DNA of 64,000 nt from UBA8337 sp937907245. GTDB lineage: Bacteria; Pseudomonadota; Alphaproteobacteria; RS24. Where the stretch lies: NCBI GenBank assembly GCA_965219485.1, contig OZ244774.1, forward strand, positions 1,612,001-1,676,000, in the 5' to 3' direction. The notes under the pieces were generated by a model. It did no database searches, was not told the DNA's origin, and was given only the letters and a program-made list of their open reading frames with translations. The position numbers and the translations under genes are program-made. Every line of letters starts with the position of its first letter. The first letter of the stretch is position 1. Of the stretch, positions 44,445 to 53,543 are shown one piece after another.

Positions 44445-45086
44445 CTATTTGGCTATCTGAAAGCTGATTAATTGACGCACGCCCGGGCGCACGGCCGCTT
44501 TGCCGTTTTCCACCATGGGACGATATTTCCAACGCTTCACCGCATTTATAGCAGCCCGATCAAATGTGCCCTTTGGGTCGGCATCCACCACTGTGGGCTC
44601 TATGGCTTGGCCCAATTGGCTGATCGAAAACTCCAGCAACACCCAACCTTCAATCCCGCGCGATAAGGCCCGACTTGGGTAACGCGGCAAAACGCGCACG
44701 ATAGCCAGAGCGTCGCCATCAACCGGCGCGTTTAGGTTTAGTCCACCCAAAGCAAATTGCCCCAAATCCACATTGGCCGAAGCCTTATCGATATTAGGTC
44801 TCGAGGGCTGTGATAGTTTTGGTGGCGGCGGTGGCTCGTCTGGCTTTTCTTGGCTCGGTCGTTTGGGCGCACGATTTTTTGTATTCAGATCTTCATCTCG
44901 CGCCACCCGCACGAAATCAATGCCCAGCGAGGCCAGCTCTGGCTCAATTTCATAGTCTTTCCCGGTGACCAAAACTTTCATGGTCAAAAATAACACCACC
45001 GTCGTCAGCAGCGCTAAACCAACGGCCCCGAGGAGGCGGGTCGGAACCGTTTTGGGAACCAATATGGAGACCCGTTTGGAGCTCAT
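44445..45086 (-). CDS. tonB: TonB-family energy transducer
   Basis: 213 residues. One membrane segment (about 19-38), a short Pro/Lys/Glu-rich spacer (about 75-97, with a PPPPPK run) and a C-terminal TonB domain: LPRYPSRALSRGIEGWVLLE, then DAAPKGTFDRA-like helix region and RWKYRP. The short spacer is like TonB2 rather than E. coli TonB. It transmits ion-gradient energy from ExbB/ExbD to outer-membrane receptors. Its start overlaps the exbD stop by 4 bp (ATGA). No TonB-dependent receptor is in the window. Confidence 0.9.
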   Translation of the reverse strand: MSSKRVSILVPKTVPTRLLGAVGLALLTTVVLFLTMKVLVTGKDYEIEPELASLGIDFVRVARDEDLNTKNRAPKRPSQEKPDEPPPPPKLSQPSRPNIDKASANVDLGQFALGGLNLNAPVDGDALAIVRVLPRYPSRALSRGIEGWVLLEFSISQLGQAIEPTVVDADPKGTFDRAAINAVKRWKYRPMVENGKAAVRPGVRQLISFQIAK

Positions 45087-45484
45087 TTTTCCTCCGCCGC
45101 AATCGAGATAGACCCGACGCCGGCCAGGCGAACTTGGTCCATAATTTCTACCAGCACGCCGGTCATTGCCTCTTTATCGGCCTGAATAACGGCGCCCCCT
45201 TGCGGGTTTTCTGCATGTAAGCGCTCCACATTGGCCCGCACGGCGGCCAAGTCAACTTGGCGACGGTTAATCCACACTTCGTTATTATTGCGGATGGCAA
45301 TTAAAATGCCGACCCGCGATTGCTTGACGGCGGTCTCCGCATCCGGGCGCGTCACGTCAATGCCGCTTTCTTTCACAAAAGTCGCGGTTACAATAAAAAA
45401 GATGAGCATGATGAAAACGATGTCGAGCATCGGCGTCATATCAATGGCAGTGTCTTCTTCTGGCCTTGAATGTCTGCGTCGCAT
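45083..45484 (-). CDS. exbD: ExbD/TolR-family protein
   Basis: 133 residues from the ATG at 45484 (GGAGAGACCTC upstream). Short cytoplasmic tail, one membrane segment (about 19-37) with the essential Asp21 in MTPMLDIVFIMLIFF, and a periplasmic domain ending in the GAVIQADKEAMTGV fold. Works with ExbB as a proton channel. Confidence 0.93.
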   Translation of the reverse strand: MRRRHSRPEEDTAIDMTPMLDIVFIMLIFFIVTATFVKESGIDVTRPDAETAVKQSRVGILIAIRNNNEVWINRRQVDLAAVRANVERLHAENPQGGAVIQADKEAMTGVLVEIMDQVRLAGVGSISIAAEEK

Positions 45485-45513
45485 GAGGTCTCTCCGTCTG
45501 TTTCTTTTGCAGC

Positions 45514-46068
45514 CTAATCGGCCAGCTCTAATTGATCTTCTAATTGCTCGACCGACCATCGCGCTTTGCGCTCTAAACTGGCGGTGAAAAATAATCCCGA
45601 CAAAGCCACCACCATGCCAGCCATGGTTGGCAAAGTGGCCTTGGAGATGCCTGCCGCCATGGCGCGGGCATTGCCCGAGCCGGTAATCGCCATGACATCG
45701 AACACTTCCACCATGCCCGTGACTGTGCCCAGCAAACCCAAAAATGGCGCCAGCGCGACGAGGGTTTTAATATAGGAAATATTGGCATTGGCTTGCAGGC
45801 GCGCATTCGAAATCATCTGGTCTCGGATGCGATGCGCGTGCCAGCTTTTATATTCTTTGCGGGCGCGCCAGCTTTGCAAATGCGCCGCGCAAAGCGTCTT
45901 GAAGGGGGTACGAAAAAAACTATAGCGTTCGTAAATCAACGCCCATAACACCAGCGTCAGAACAAGAATGAGCCCCAATATATCGCCACCCAACTCAAGG
46001 AAGTCGCGCAAACCCCGCGCCGCCTCTAGCGGGTTTAAAAACAACGATAAAATATCGGTGAAGCTCAT
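45514..46068 (-). CDS. exbB: MotA/TolQ/ExbB proton-channel protein (ExbB2-like)
   Basis: 184 residues. Three membrane segments at about 28-46, 107-128 and 145-168. The conserved core is LVALAPFLGLLGTVTGMVEVF and AGISKATLPTMAGMVVALSGL. The short length and lack of an extracytoplasmic domain match ExbB2 of TonB2 systems. It lies 12 bp after the longer TtpC-like gene and 29 bp before exbD. Confidence 0.92.
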   Translation of the reverse strand: MSFTDILSLFLNPLEAARGLRDFLELGGDILGLILVLTLVLWALIYERYSFFRTPFKTLCAAHLQSWRARKEYKSWHAHRIRDQMISNARLQANANISYIKTLVALAPFLGLLGTVTGMVEVFDVMAITGSGNARAMAAGISKATLPTMAGMVVALSGLFFTASLERKARWSVEQLEDQLELAD

Positions 46069-46080
46069 CGCACAGCTCCG

Positions 46081-47469
46081 CTACTTACGCTCAGCATGGG
46101 CAGCCATCATACCGGCTGCTTGCTCTTCCAAAACTTGCACAATTTCACGCGAGCGCGTGGCCGCCACCGTATGCAAGAGCAATATAGGTATCGCCACAAC
46201 CAGACCCAGAACGGTGGTTATCAGGGCTTGCGAAATACCACCTGCCATAAGTTTAGGGTCGCCCGTGCCATAAAGGGTGATGGCTTGGAAAGTTAAAATC
46301 ATGCCCGTTACCGTGCCCAATAGCCCCATCAGGGGGGCCACGCCCGATAGAAGTTTCAACAGCGAGAGATGTTTTTCGAGGGCTGGCATTTCTTTTAAAA
46401 TGGCATCATCGAGTTTCAGCTCCAGCGTTTCCATATTGCTGCCTTTATGCGAGGCATAGGCCGCCCAAACGCGCGCCAATGGCGTGTCGCCATCGACGGC
46501 TTCTCCGGCTGCCAATTGGCTTTTCACCGTACGCGCCGTCAGCGTTAATCTTGTGATACGCTCGCCCGCCAAGGCAATGCCAAAGGCGCCCAGCAGCAAG
46601 ATGATATAGCCAACAATGCCGCCTTGCGCGATGCGCTCAGACAAGTTTGGCAGTTGCAAAAATAAGTTCAAAATCGCGCCGCGCGACGGATCGACCGGAG
46701 CCGCCACCATCTCGCCAATTTGAGCGTCGGCTAAATCATCGGCAGCATCCCCAAAACGGGCAGGTGGTTGGCGGCCTAGGTCTGCGAAACGATTATCGCC
46801 CGCATAACGAACAAAATCATTTCCGGCCAAAGCTGTGAAAGGTCCAACTCGCAGTATTTCAGATTGACGCAGACTGCCATCTAAATTCACCACATCGCCC
46901 ATGAAACGTTTTACTTCGCCTTGCGCGGTCATTTCTTGTTGTAGCGTGAACCATAAATATTCCAGCTCGCTCATCGGCGGCAAGCCTTTGCTTTTAGCTA
47001 ATTTTCCAAGCCGCGCGCTGCGCCCTTTAAGCTCGCCAGAAATCACACTCTCCTCAATTTGCGCTTTGGTCTCGCCCGCCACTTGGCGAACAATGCCGAA
47101 TAATTCGCCGAAGACGCCGAGACGTTCATTGAGCAGACCTTCTAACTCGGCCAGTTTTAATTCGTTTTCGGAGAAGCTTTTTTCCAGCCGTTCCGAACGC
47201 GCTTCCTCGCGCTTAATACGATTTTGCGTGCGCGTTAGAACCGCTTTTTGCTGGTTACGGTTTTTTCGGAAATCCGCTTCCCGCTTATCAAACTCCGCAT
47301 TGTCTTTCACTCTGCCTTGGCGAACTTGCTCGAGCAATTGTTGCAAGGTGACGGCGTTCGCATCGGCTATGGGCTTGGCGTTTTGAGCCTGAGCCGCGCC
47401 CAGAGACGCGATAGAAAAAGCTGCAATCAGGGAGAGCATAGGTAGTTTTAGGGTTTTAAAGTTTTTCAT
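46081..47469 (-). CDS. TtpC-like MotA/TolQ/ExbB protein with long coiled-coil N-terminus
   Basis: 462 residues if begun at the second ATG (47469), which is 5 bp after AGGAGG; the ATG at 47472 is only 2 bp away. Signal peptide at about 1-27, coiled coil about 40-130, a mixed periplasmic domain to about 265, then three membrane segments with GVAPLMGLLGTVTGMILTF and ISQALITTVLGLVVAIPILL. This layout matches TtpC, the extra inner-membrane protein required by Vibrio TonB2 systems. It sits directly upstream of exbB. Confidence 0.85.
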   Translation of the reverse strand: MKNFKTLKLPMLSLIAAFSIASLGAAQAQNAKPIADANAVTLQQLLEQVRQGRVKDNAEFDKREADFRKNRNQQKAVLTRTQNRIKREEARSERLEKSFSENELKLAELEGLLNERLGVFGELFGIVRQVAGETKAQIEESVISGELKGRSARLGKLAKSKGLPPMSELEYLWFTLQQEMTAQGEVKRFMGDVVNLDGSLRQSEILRVGPFTALAGNDFVRYAGDNRFADLGRQPPARFGDAADDLADAQIGEMVAAPVDPSRGAILNLFLQLPNLSERIAQGGIVGYIILLLGAFGIALAGERITRLTLTARTVKSQLAAGEAVDGDTPLARVWAAYASHKGSNMETLELKLDDAILKEMPALEKHLSLLKLLSGVAPLMGLLGTVTGMILTFQAITLYGTGDPKLMAGGISQALITTVLGLVVAIPILLLHTVAATRSREIVQVLEEQAAGMMAAHAERK

Positions 47470-47478
47470 CATAACCTC

Positions 47479-48252
47479 CTATTTCTCATCCGCCGGGGCG
47501 CCGAGCGTCACCGGTATAACCAGCAAATCAGGGGCTGCTTGTTGTTTGGCAATGCGCAAGGCGGCGCGCAATTGGCTATCGAAATCACCGTCTAGGTCAA
47601 CGAAACTTTTCGACGCCTGGCTCCAAGCCCCGCTCTCGTCGGCGTCGAGCGTTTGATAAATTAACGCCACCCGACCAACACGTAAAAAAGCCACCGTGCG
47701 CGCTTCACCATTTATTTCCATCTCGCCTTCATAGGCCTCTAACGTGCGGCCATATTCATTTTCTATTTCATAGGCTTCAAGGATTTTACGATATTTCTCT
47801 GCCGGATTGGCGTCCGAGCGATCCATCAAAGCGCGCAAAGATTGCACACGCGCGCGACGCTCCCCTATGAGGAATGGCACATCTAAATCAACAAATTGGT
47901 CGAGCGCCTCAATCATCCGAAACATCAAAGGCACGATGGTCCGATCTACATGAGTGACATCCTCTATTTGCTGACGCACGGAGATCATCTCAGATTTTTG
48001 CGCGATAATTAACTTGTCGAGCTGCGCGTTATATTCGCGCAATGCCGTCAACTGCTTCACGGCAGCGCGATAATCGCGGGTGATTTGGTCCGTTTCATCA
48101 TCCAGCTTATTGATGCGGGTTTGTGAAGCCGCGCCGTCGGTCGTCGCAGCTTGCGCGGTCTGAGTCACGCTCTGTAAGGATTGCGCCATGGCGGGGGAGG
48201 CCAAAACCGACAGAAGAAAGCAGACCACCCAATATTTCGCTAAATTTGTCAT
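47479..48252 (-). CDS. DUF3450 periplasmic coiled-coil protein, first gene of TonB2-type operon
   Basis: 257 residues. Signal peptide at about 1-23 (ending SPAMA), then a long coiled coil (about 25-115) and a DUF3450-type C-terminal half with VPFLIGERRARVQSLRALMD and GRTLEAYEGEMEINGEAR. DUF3450 genes precede ttpC-exbB-exbD-tonB in marine gammaproteobacteria. The function is not established; a structural partner of the TtpC coiled coil is a reasonable guess. Confidence 0.85.
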   Translation of the reverse strand: MTNLAKYWVVCFLLSVLASPAMAQSLQSVTQTAQAATTDGAASQTRINKLDDETDQITRDYRAAVKQLTALREYNAQLDKLIIAQKSEMISVRQQIEDVTHVDRTIVPLMFRMIEALDQFVDLDVPFLIGERRARVQSLRALMDRSDANPAEKYRKILEAYEIENEYGRTLEAYEGEMEINGEARTVAFLRVGRVALIYQTLDADESGAWSQASKSFVDLDGDFDSQLRAALRIAKQQAAPDLLVIPVTLGAPADEK

Positions 48253-48273
48253 CGTCTTTGCCTTCTAGTCTCA

Positions 48274-48319
48274 CTCGTTAAATTAGGTTGGCTCGTTAAA
48301 TTAGGTTGGCTCGTTAAAT
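48274..48319 (+). repeat. 18-bp tandem repeat between divergent DUF3450 and oxidoreductase genes
   Basis: Two identical 18-bp units (ctcgttaaattaggttgg) followed by a partial third. It occupies the intergenic region where the promoters of both genes should lie. Confidence 0.8.
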
Positions 48320-48439
48320 CGAGCAGGAGGTACCCTTTCATCTCACCATGCGTTCCACTATATCACAAGCTCGCACGACTTGTTTTCTAGGCGGCGCAGG
48401 TTAAGTTGAAAACTATAAAAGAGCCTCAGGAGAAATGCC

Positions 48440-49417
48440 ATGAAAGCGTTAATCGTTTCCGATCTATTGGACGACTTTGCCGGATGCGCCGTGCAAGAAA
48501 TAGAGAGCCCAAAAGCTGAGGCTGGCCAAGTGGTCGTGCGCCTACGCGCCGCCGCTTTGGGGTTTCCTGATTTACTGATGACCCACGGCGGCTATCAACA
48601 TAAGCCCGCCCTGCCCTTTACCCCGGGCATGGAAGGCGCAGGCGAAATTATAGCGCTTGGCGCGGGCGTCAGCGATTGGGTCATCGGCGAGCGCGTGGTT
48701 GTGGGCGGGCTTGGCACCATGGCCGAAGAAATGGCCGTGCCGACAGCTGTTTTGCGAAAAATCCCAGATAATCTCGATTTTAAAACCGCGGCCGCCACAG
48801 GCTCCGCTTATTTGACGGCCTATGTTTCTTTGGTGCGGCGCGCCTATTTGCAAGCCGATGAATGGGTTCTGGTGCATGGCGCAGCGGGGGGCGTTGGGCT
48901 GGCAGCCGTTGATTTGGCTAAACATATGGGCGCCAAAGTCATCGCCACCGCCTCCTCGGCGGAGAAACTGGCCATCGTGCAAAATAAATATGCCCCCGAC
49001 GCAGTGCTCAATATCAACGACGGGTTTCGCACCCAAGTAAAACAGATAACTGGCGGCGGCGCCGATGTGATTTACGATCCCGTGGGCGGCGATGTGTTTG
49101 ACGAAAGCGTACGCTGCATTGCTTGGGGCGGACGACTATTGGTGGTCGGTTTTGCGTCAGGGCGCATCCCAGATATTTCGGTCAATATGCCTTTGATCAA
49201 AGGTTTTTCTGTGGTCGGCGTCAGAGCTGGCGAATTTGGCCGCCGCGACCCCGAAAAGGGCCACGAAAACCAAGCCACGATTTGGAAGCTGGCGGCAGAG
49301 GGCAAAATCAGCCCACATGTCCACACCACCTTGCCGCTAGAGCAATGGCGCGAAGCCTTCCGTCAGATGCAAGAGCGCGAAGTGGTTGGACGAATTATCA
49401 TCGACCCGTCTTTATGA
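48440..49417 (+). CDS. NADPH:quinone oxidoreductase family protein (zinc-free MDR)
   Basis: 325 residues; CAGGAGAAATGCC precedes the ATG. Medium-chain reductase fold: N-terminal GroES-like domain (FTPGMEGAGEI near 55-65), then a Rossmann domain with VHGAAGGVGLAAVDLAKHMG near 144-163 and GGADVIYDPVGG. The zinc-binding Cys/His of alcohol dehydrogenases are absent, as in quinone oxidoreductases. The natural substrate is not determined. Its stop codon is inside the first of three 13-bp tandem units. Confidence 0.9.
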   Translation: MKALIVSDLLDDFAGCAVQEIESPKAEAGQVVVRLRAAALGFPDLLMTHGGYQHKPALPFTPGMEGAGEIIALGAGVSDWVIGERVVVGGLGTMAEEMAVPTAVLRKIPDNLDFKTAAATGSAYLTAYVSLVRRAYLQADEWVLVHGAAGGVGLAAVDLAKHMGAKVIATASSAEKLAIVQNKYAPDAVLNINDGFRTQVKQITGGGADVIYDPVGGDVFDESVRCIAWGGRLLVVGFASGRIPDISVNMPLIKGFSVVGVRAGEFGRRDPEKGHENQATIWKLAAEGKISPHVHTTLPLEQWREAFRQMQEREVVGRIIIDPSL

Positions 49418-49441
49418 CCCGTCTTTATGGCCCGTCTTTAT
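49403..49441 (+). repeat. 13-bp tandem triplicate across the oxidoreductase stop codon
   Basis: GACCCGTCTTTAT, GACCCGTCTTTAT and GGCCCGTCTTTAT are adjacent; the stop TGA is formed at the first junction. Confidence 0.85.
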
Positions 49442-49449
49442 AAAGCCAC

Positions 49450-51378
49450 CTAAAGCCCGAACAATTGGTTGACGATATGTTGCGCCGCTTCTTGGGCACT
49501 CATCTGAGCGGTATTGACCCGAATATCTGGATTGAGCGGCGGCTCGTATGGGCTATCGATACCCGTGAAGTTTTTCAACTCACCCGCACGGGCCTTTTTA
49601 TATAAGCCTTTGACGTCGCGCTGCTCGGCCACCTCTAGCGGCGTATCGACAAAAATCTCGATAAATTCGCCTTCGGGCAGCATCTCGCGCACCATGTCAC
49701 GCTCGGCTCTAAACGGCGAAATAAAGGCGCTGAGTACAATCAGACCCGCATCAACCATAAGCTTAGACACTTCTCCAATGCGGCGAATATTTTCCACGCG
49801 GTCGGCATCGGTAAAGCCCAAGTCTTTGTTCAATCCGTGGCGCACATTATCGCCATCCAGTAAAAACGTATGTCGGTTCATCGTGTGCAGAATTTTTTCT
49901 AGCTCATTGGCAATCGTCGATTTTCCAGAGCCAGACAAGCCAGTGAACCATAGCAAAAGCGGTTTCTGATTTTTTAACTGCGCATGGGCATTGCGATCGA
50001 TATCCGTGGCCTGCCAATGAATATTATCGGCGCGGCGCAAACTAAAATGCAAAAGTCCGGCCGCTACCGTCGCGTTGGACATTTTATCGATGAGCACAAA
50101 ACTTCCCAGAGCGCGGTTTTCGGCATAAGGCGCAAAGCTGATTTTCTGGGTCGTGGAGATTTCCACAACGCCAATGGCATTTAGCTCCAGTGTTTTGGTT
50201 GCCAGATGCTCCATCGTATTGACGTTGACCTGATATTTAGGGGTTTGCACACTGGCCGCAACCGTTTGCGTGCCTATTTTCATCTCATACGAACGCCCAG
50301 GCAAAAGAGCTTCTTCGTCCATCCAAATGAGGGTCGCCTCAAAGCGGTCGGCGACGGCGGGAGGATTATCGGCAGTGGCGATAATATCGCCACGCGAGCA
50401 ATCAATTTCCGTATCCAAAGTCAGCGTAACCGATTGGCCAGCCACTGCCTCATCCAGCCTTTGCTCGGTTCCATCCTTAGCCATGGTGACGATGGATTTA
50501 ATGGTAGAATTTTTACCCGAAGGCACCACACGAATGGCATCTCCTGGCGCCACACGACCGGTCGCGATGAGGCCGCTGAAGCCGCGAAAATCAAGATTGG
50601 GGCGGTTAACCCACTGCACTGGCATCGCAAAACTTGCGGCCTGTGCGGCTTCTTGTTGCAACTCAACGCTCTCCAAATGTGGCAGCAAAGCCGAGCCTTG
50701 ATACCAAGCCATATTGTCCGAGTTTTGCGTGACATTATCGCCCGCCAGACCCGATAGAGGAATGGCCGTGAAAGCTTTCATGCCAAGGCCATCCGCAAAG
50801 TCGCGATATTGGCTCACAATTTCGTCGAAACGGGCTTGGTCATAATCCACCAAATCCATTTTATTAACCGCCAGCACGATATGTTGAATACCCAGCAGAT
50901 GCGCCAGATAGGAATGGCGTCGGGTCTGGGTTAAAATGCCTTGGCGCGCATCAATAAGAATAACCGCCAAATCTGCCGTCGAGGCACCGGTTACCATGTT
51001 GCGGGTATATTGTTCATGACCTGGTGTATCGGCGACGATGAATTTGCGTTTTTCGGTCGCAAAAAACCGATAGGCCACATCAATGGTAATGCCTTGTTCT
51101 CGCTCGGCGGCCAACCCGTCGACTAGAAGCGCGAAATCAATTTCTTGGCCTTGCGTGCCAAGCTTTTTACTGTCGGCTTCGAGGCTGGCCAATTGGTCTT
51201 CGAAAATCATTTTGCTGTCATACAAAAGCCGGCCAATGAGGGTGGACTTGCCATCGTCAACACTGCCGCAAGTAATAAAGCGCAGCATAGATTTGTGCTG
51301 ATGCAACTCCAAATAGGCGTCGATATCTTCGCCAATCAGTGCCTCGGTTTCATATATTGGGGGGGTAAGCTCAGACAT
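49450..51378 (-). CDS. cysNC: bifunctional sulfate adenylyltransferase subunit 1 / adenylylsulfate kinase
   Basis: 642 residues. CysN part (about 1-450): GTPase motifs GSVDDGKST (38-46), DTPGHEQYTRNM and NKMDLVDY, then two beta-barrel domains. CysC part (about 460-642): Walker A GLSGSGKST and DGDNVRHGLN, KGLYKKAR. The fused enzyme, like NodQ of rhizobia, couples GTP hydrolysis to APS synthesis with CysD and then phosphorylates APS to PAPS. It starts on the cysD stop (TAATG). Confidence 0.95.
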   Translation of the reverse strand: MSELTPPIYETEALIGEDIDAYLELHQHKSMLRFITCGSVDDGKSTLIGRLLYDSKMIFEDQLASLEADSKKLGTQGQEIDFALLVDGLAAEREQGITIDVAYRFFATEKRKFIVADTPGHEQYTRNMVTGASTADLAVILIDARQGILTQTRRHSYLAHLLGIQHIVLAVNKMDLVDYDQARFDEIVSQYRDFADGLGMKAFTAIPLSGLAGDNVTQNSDNMAWYQGSALLPHLESVELQQEAAQAASFAMPVQWVNRPNLDFRGFSGLIATGRVAPGDAIRVVPSGKNSTIKSIVTMAKDGTEQRLDEAVAGQSVTLTLDTEIDCSRGDIIATADNPPAVADRFEATLIWMDEEALLPGRSYEMKIGTQTVAASVQTPKYQVNVNTMEHLATKTLELNAIGVVEISTTQKISFAPYAENRALGSFVLIDKMSNATVAAGLLHFSLRRADNIHWQATDIDRNAHAQLKNQKPLLLWFTGLSGSGKSTIANELEKILHTMNRHTFLLDGDNVRHGLNKDLGFTDADRVENIRRIGEVSKLMVDAGLIVLSAFISPFRAERDMVREMLPEGEFIEIFVDTPLEVAEQRDVKGLYKKARAGELKNFTGIDSPYEPPLNPDIRVNTAQMSAQEAAQHIVNQLFGL

Positions 51379-52292
51379 TAGAAATACCCTTCCTGCTTTT
51401 TCTTTTCCATCGAGGCAGACGCATCATGGTCAATGGCGCGGCCTTGGCGTTCGGAGGTCGTCGTCAGCAACATTTCTTGGATGACCTCCGACAGGTTCGT
51501 CGCCTCGCTTTCTACCGCGCCAGTAAGCGGGTAGCAGCCGAGGGTGCGAAACCGAATGGAGCGCATCTCGGGCGTCTCGCCATCGCGCAAAGGAAAACGC
51601 TCGTCATCGACCATCAGCAACATGCCATCGCGCTCAACCGTGGGGCGCGGCGCGGCGAAATAAAGCGGCACAATTTCGATATTTTCCAATTGGATATATT
51701 GCCAAATATCTAGCTCCGTCCAATTCGACATCGGGAAAACCCGCAAGCTCTCGCCCTTGGCTTTTTTGGCGTTATATAAATTCCATAATTCCGGCCGCTG
51801 GTTTTTGGGGTCCCAGCGATGGTCAGCTGAGCGGAACGAGAACACGCGTTCTTTGGCGCGCGATTTTTCTTCGTCGCGGCGCGCGCCGCCAAAGGCCGCA
51901 TCAAAACCATATTTATCGAGGGCTTGTTTGAGGCCTTCGGTTTTCCACATATCTGTGTGCAGGCCACCATGGTCAAAGGGATTAATACCTTGGGCTTGGG
52001 CTTCTGGGTTTTTATGCACCAGCAATTCCATGCCTGCCTCTTGGGCCGCTTTTTCGCGCAAAGCATACATGGCCTTAAATTTCCAGGTCGTGTCGACGTG
52101 GAGCAGCGGAAACGGCGGCGGCGATGGAAAGAAAGCTTTTTTGGCGACATGCAGCATGGCCGCGCTGTCTTTGCCGACCGAATACAGCATGACAGGCTTT
52201 TCCGCCTGCGCCGCAATCTCGCGCATAATGTGGATGCTTTCCGCTTCCAGTCTTTGCAAATGGGTTAGCCGTGAAGGGGGTAACTCGCTCAT
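51378..52292 (-). CDS. cysD: sulfate adenylyltransferase subunit 2
   Basis: 304 residues. N-type ATP pyrophosphatase with the PP-loop SVGKDSAAML near 39-48, GGLHTDMWKTEGLKQAL, FGGARRDEEKSRAKER and RFRTLGCYPLTG. Makes APS from ATP and sulfate with CysN. First gene of a two-gene operon; the AT-rich upstream region holds a perfect inverted repeat. Confidence 0.96.
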   Translation of the reverse strand: MSELPPSRLTHLQRLEAESIHIMREIAAQAEKPVMLYSVGKDSAAMLHVAKKAFFPSPPPFPLLHVDTTWKFKAMYALREKAAQEAGMELLVHKNPEAQAQGINPFDHGGLHTDMWKTEGLKQALDKYGFDAAFGGARRDEEKSRAKERVFSFRSADHRWDPKNQRPELWNLYNAKKAKGESLRVFPMSNWTELDIWQYIQLENIEIVPLYFAAPRPTVERDGMLLMVDDERFPLRDGETPEMRSIRFRTLGCYPLTGAVESEATNLSEVIQEMLLTTTSERQGRAIDHDASASMEKKKQEGYF

Positions 52293-52456
52293 GCTGTTGC
52301 CTTTACCGTTGCCTTTATCCGTTTCTCAGGCGGTACTTTCAGGCCGCTCCTATGCAGCCAATCCCCGCTCTATGGAGCGAGTGGTAGCCCAAAAAAGTTC
52401 TAAGTTCAAACGCTTATCGGTTATTTTACAATATTTTTTTATAAATATTTTTAATT

Positions 52457-52472
52457 TACATTTTATAATGTA
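52457..52472. promoter_or_regulatory. 16-bp inverted repeat upstream of cysD
   Basis: TACATTTTATAATGTA: perfect 6-bp arms with a 4-bp centre, inside the AT-rich stretch about 165 bp before cysD. A plausible operator or upstream activator site for a dimeric regulator; no regulator gene is adjacent. Confidence 0.35.
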
Positions 52473-52568
52473 TTATTAAAGCCATCCAACCCGTCCCTGC
52501 TTGCCGGGCCATGAGGGTAACCCATGATTTTTCTCCTCTTTGGCGTCAGATATGGCTGGTGATTTGAC

Positions 52569-52596
52569 TTGACTTAAGGGTTTTCCCTTGTATATT
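52569..52596 (+). promoter_or_regulatory. promoter of rplU-rpmA
   Basis: TTGACT (52569-52574) and TATATT (52591-52596) are 16 bp apart. A second overlapping TTGACT begins 5 bp earlier. The position gives a leader of about 80 nt before the L21 start. Confidence 0.6.
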
Positions 52597-52684
52597 CGCC
52601 GCTCAGCAGCCAGAAAGCCCGCTTTTTGGTAGACGCTTATGGATAATAGTCCTCTCGGGGACCTAAACTTTACGGATTTGAACC

Positions 52685-53062
52685 ATGTATGCAGTAATTC
52701 GCACCGGCGGCAAACAATACCGCGTCGCAAAAGACGATGTCATCGCCATTGAGCGTGTTGACGGCCAGGCCGGTGATAAAATTAAATTCGACGAAGTTTT
52801 AATGCTCGGCGAAGACGGCAAAGCCCCAAGCATTGGCGAGCCAATTGTGAAAGGCGCTAGCGTAACAGCGGAAGTGCTGGAGCAAGGCCGTGCCGATAAA
52901 ATTACCGTGATTAAATTCCGTCGTCGGAAAAACTATCACCGCACCAAAGGACACCGTCAGCACGAGACGGTTTTAAAAATTACAAACATCTCTGCCAAGG
53001 CTGCCGCTAAAAAGGCCGCGCCGAAAGCAGAAGAAGCCCCTTCAGACGAAGCGGCAAGCTAG
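52685..53062 (+). CDS. rplU: 50S ribosomal protein L21
   Basis: 125 residues starting MYAVIRTGGKQYRV, with KFRRRKNYHRTKGHRQ near 78-93, the 23S rRNA-binding end of the L21 fold. An Ala/Lys/Glu-rich tail (about 103-125) extends beyond the E. coli length, as often in alphaproteobacteria. Followed by rpmA after 12 bp. Confidence 0.97.
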   Translation: MYAVIRTGGKQYRVAKDDVIAIERVDGQAGDKIKFDEVLMLGEDGKAPSIGEPIVKGASVTAEVLEQGRADKITVIKFRRRKNYHRTKGHRQHETVLKITNISAKAAAKKAAPKAEEAPSDEAAS

Positions 53063-53074
53063 GAGCAGTATCTC

Positions 53075-53344
53075 ATGTCGACAAAAAAAGCTGGTGGCTC
53101 ATCCCGTAACGGTCGCGATTCCGCGGGCCGTCGTCTTGGCGTCAAAAAATATGGCGGCGAGCATGTCATTCCTGGAAACATTATTATTCGTCAACGCGGA
53201 ACCAAATGGCACCCGGGCGAAAATGTAGGCATTGGTAAAGATCACACTATTTTTGCTGTGGTCGAAGGCAATGTAACCTATAGCCAAGCGCGCGGTAATC
53301 GTACGGTCGTTTCCGTAAGCCCGCTGGCTGAAGCCGCAGAATAA
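53075..53344 (+). CDS. rpmA: 50S ribosomal protein L27
   Basis: 89 residues starting MSTKKAGGSSRNGRDSAGRR, whose flexible N-terminus reaches the peptidyl transferase centre; IIRQRGTKWHPG follows. The conserved order is rplU-rpmA-obgE. A terminator separates it from obgE. Confidence 0.97.
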   Translation: MSTKKAGGSSRNGRDSAGRRLGVKKYGGEHVIPGNIIIRQRGTKWHPGENVGIGKDHTIFAVVEGNVTYSQARGNRTVVSVSPLAEAAE

Positions 53345-53404
53345 AGGGTCGCTAGCGCTGCCCTCCTTAATTGGGTTGGGCCGCAAGCTACGCTTAAAAA
53401 ATTA

Positions 53405-53437
53405 GGGAGATGGCCTTATCTAGGCCTCTCCTTTTTT
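53405..53437 (+). terminator. intrinsic terminator after rpmA
   Basis: GGAGA-T-GGCC (53406-53415) pairs with GGCC-TCTCC (53423-53431) around TTATCTA, followed by six T. Confidence 0.85.
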
Positions 53438-53543
53438 CGTTTCAGGCCCAAAGCTTTACCGCTTCTCGTTTTTGGACGAGCGCGTTAGGGTAGATCCAAG
53501 GTTTAAAGTAAGACTAAAGACAACGCGTAAGGAATTGGAACCG

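Larger units (their letters stand above)
52293..52684. other. intergenic region between divergent cysD and rplU
   Basis: No gene seen in 392 bp. The cysD-proximal half is strongly AT-rich (about 52425-52480) and contains a 16-bp inverted repeat. The rplU-proximal half contains the rplU promoter and an untranslated leader of about 80 nt. Confidence 0.7.
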
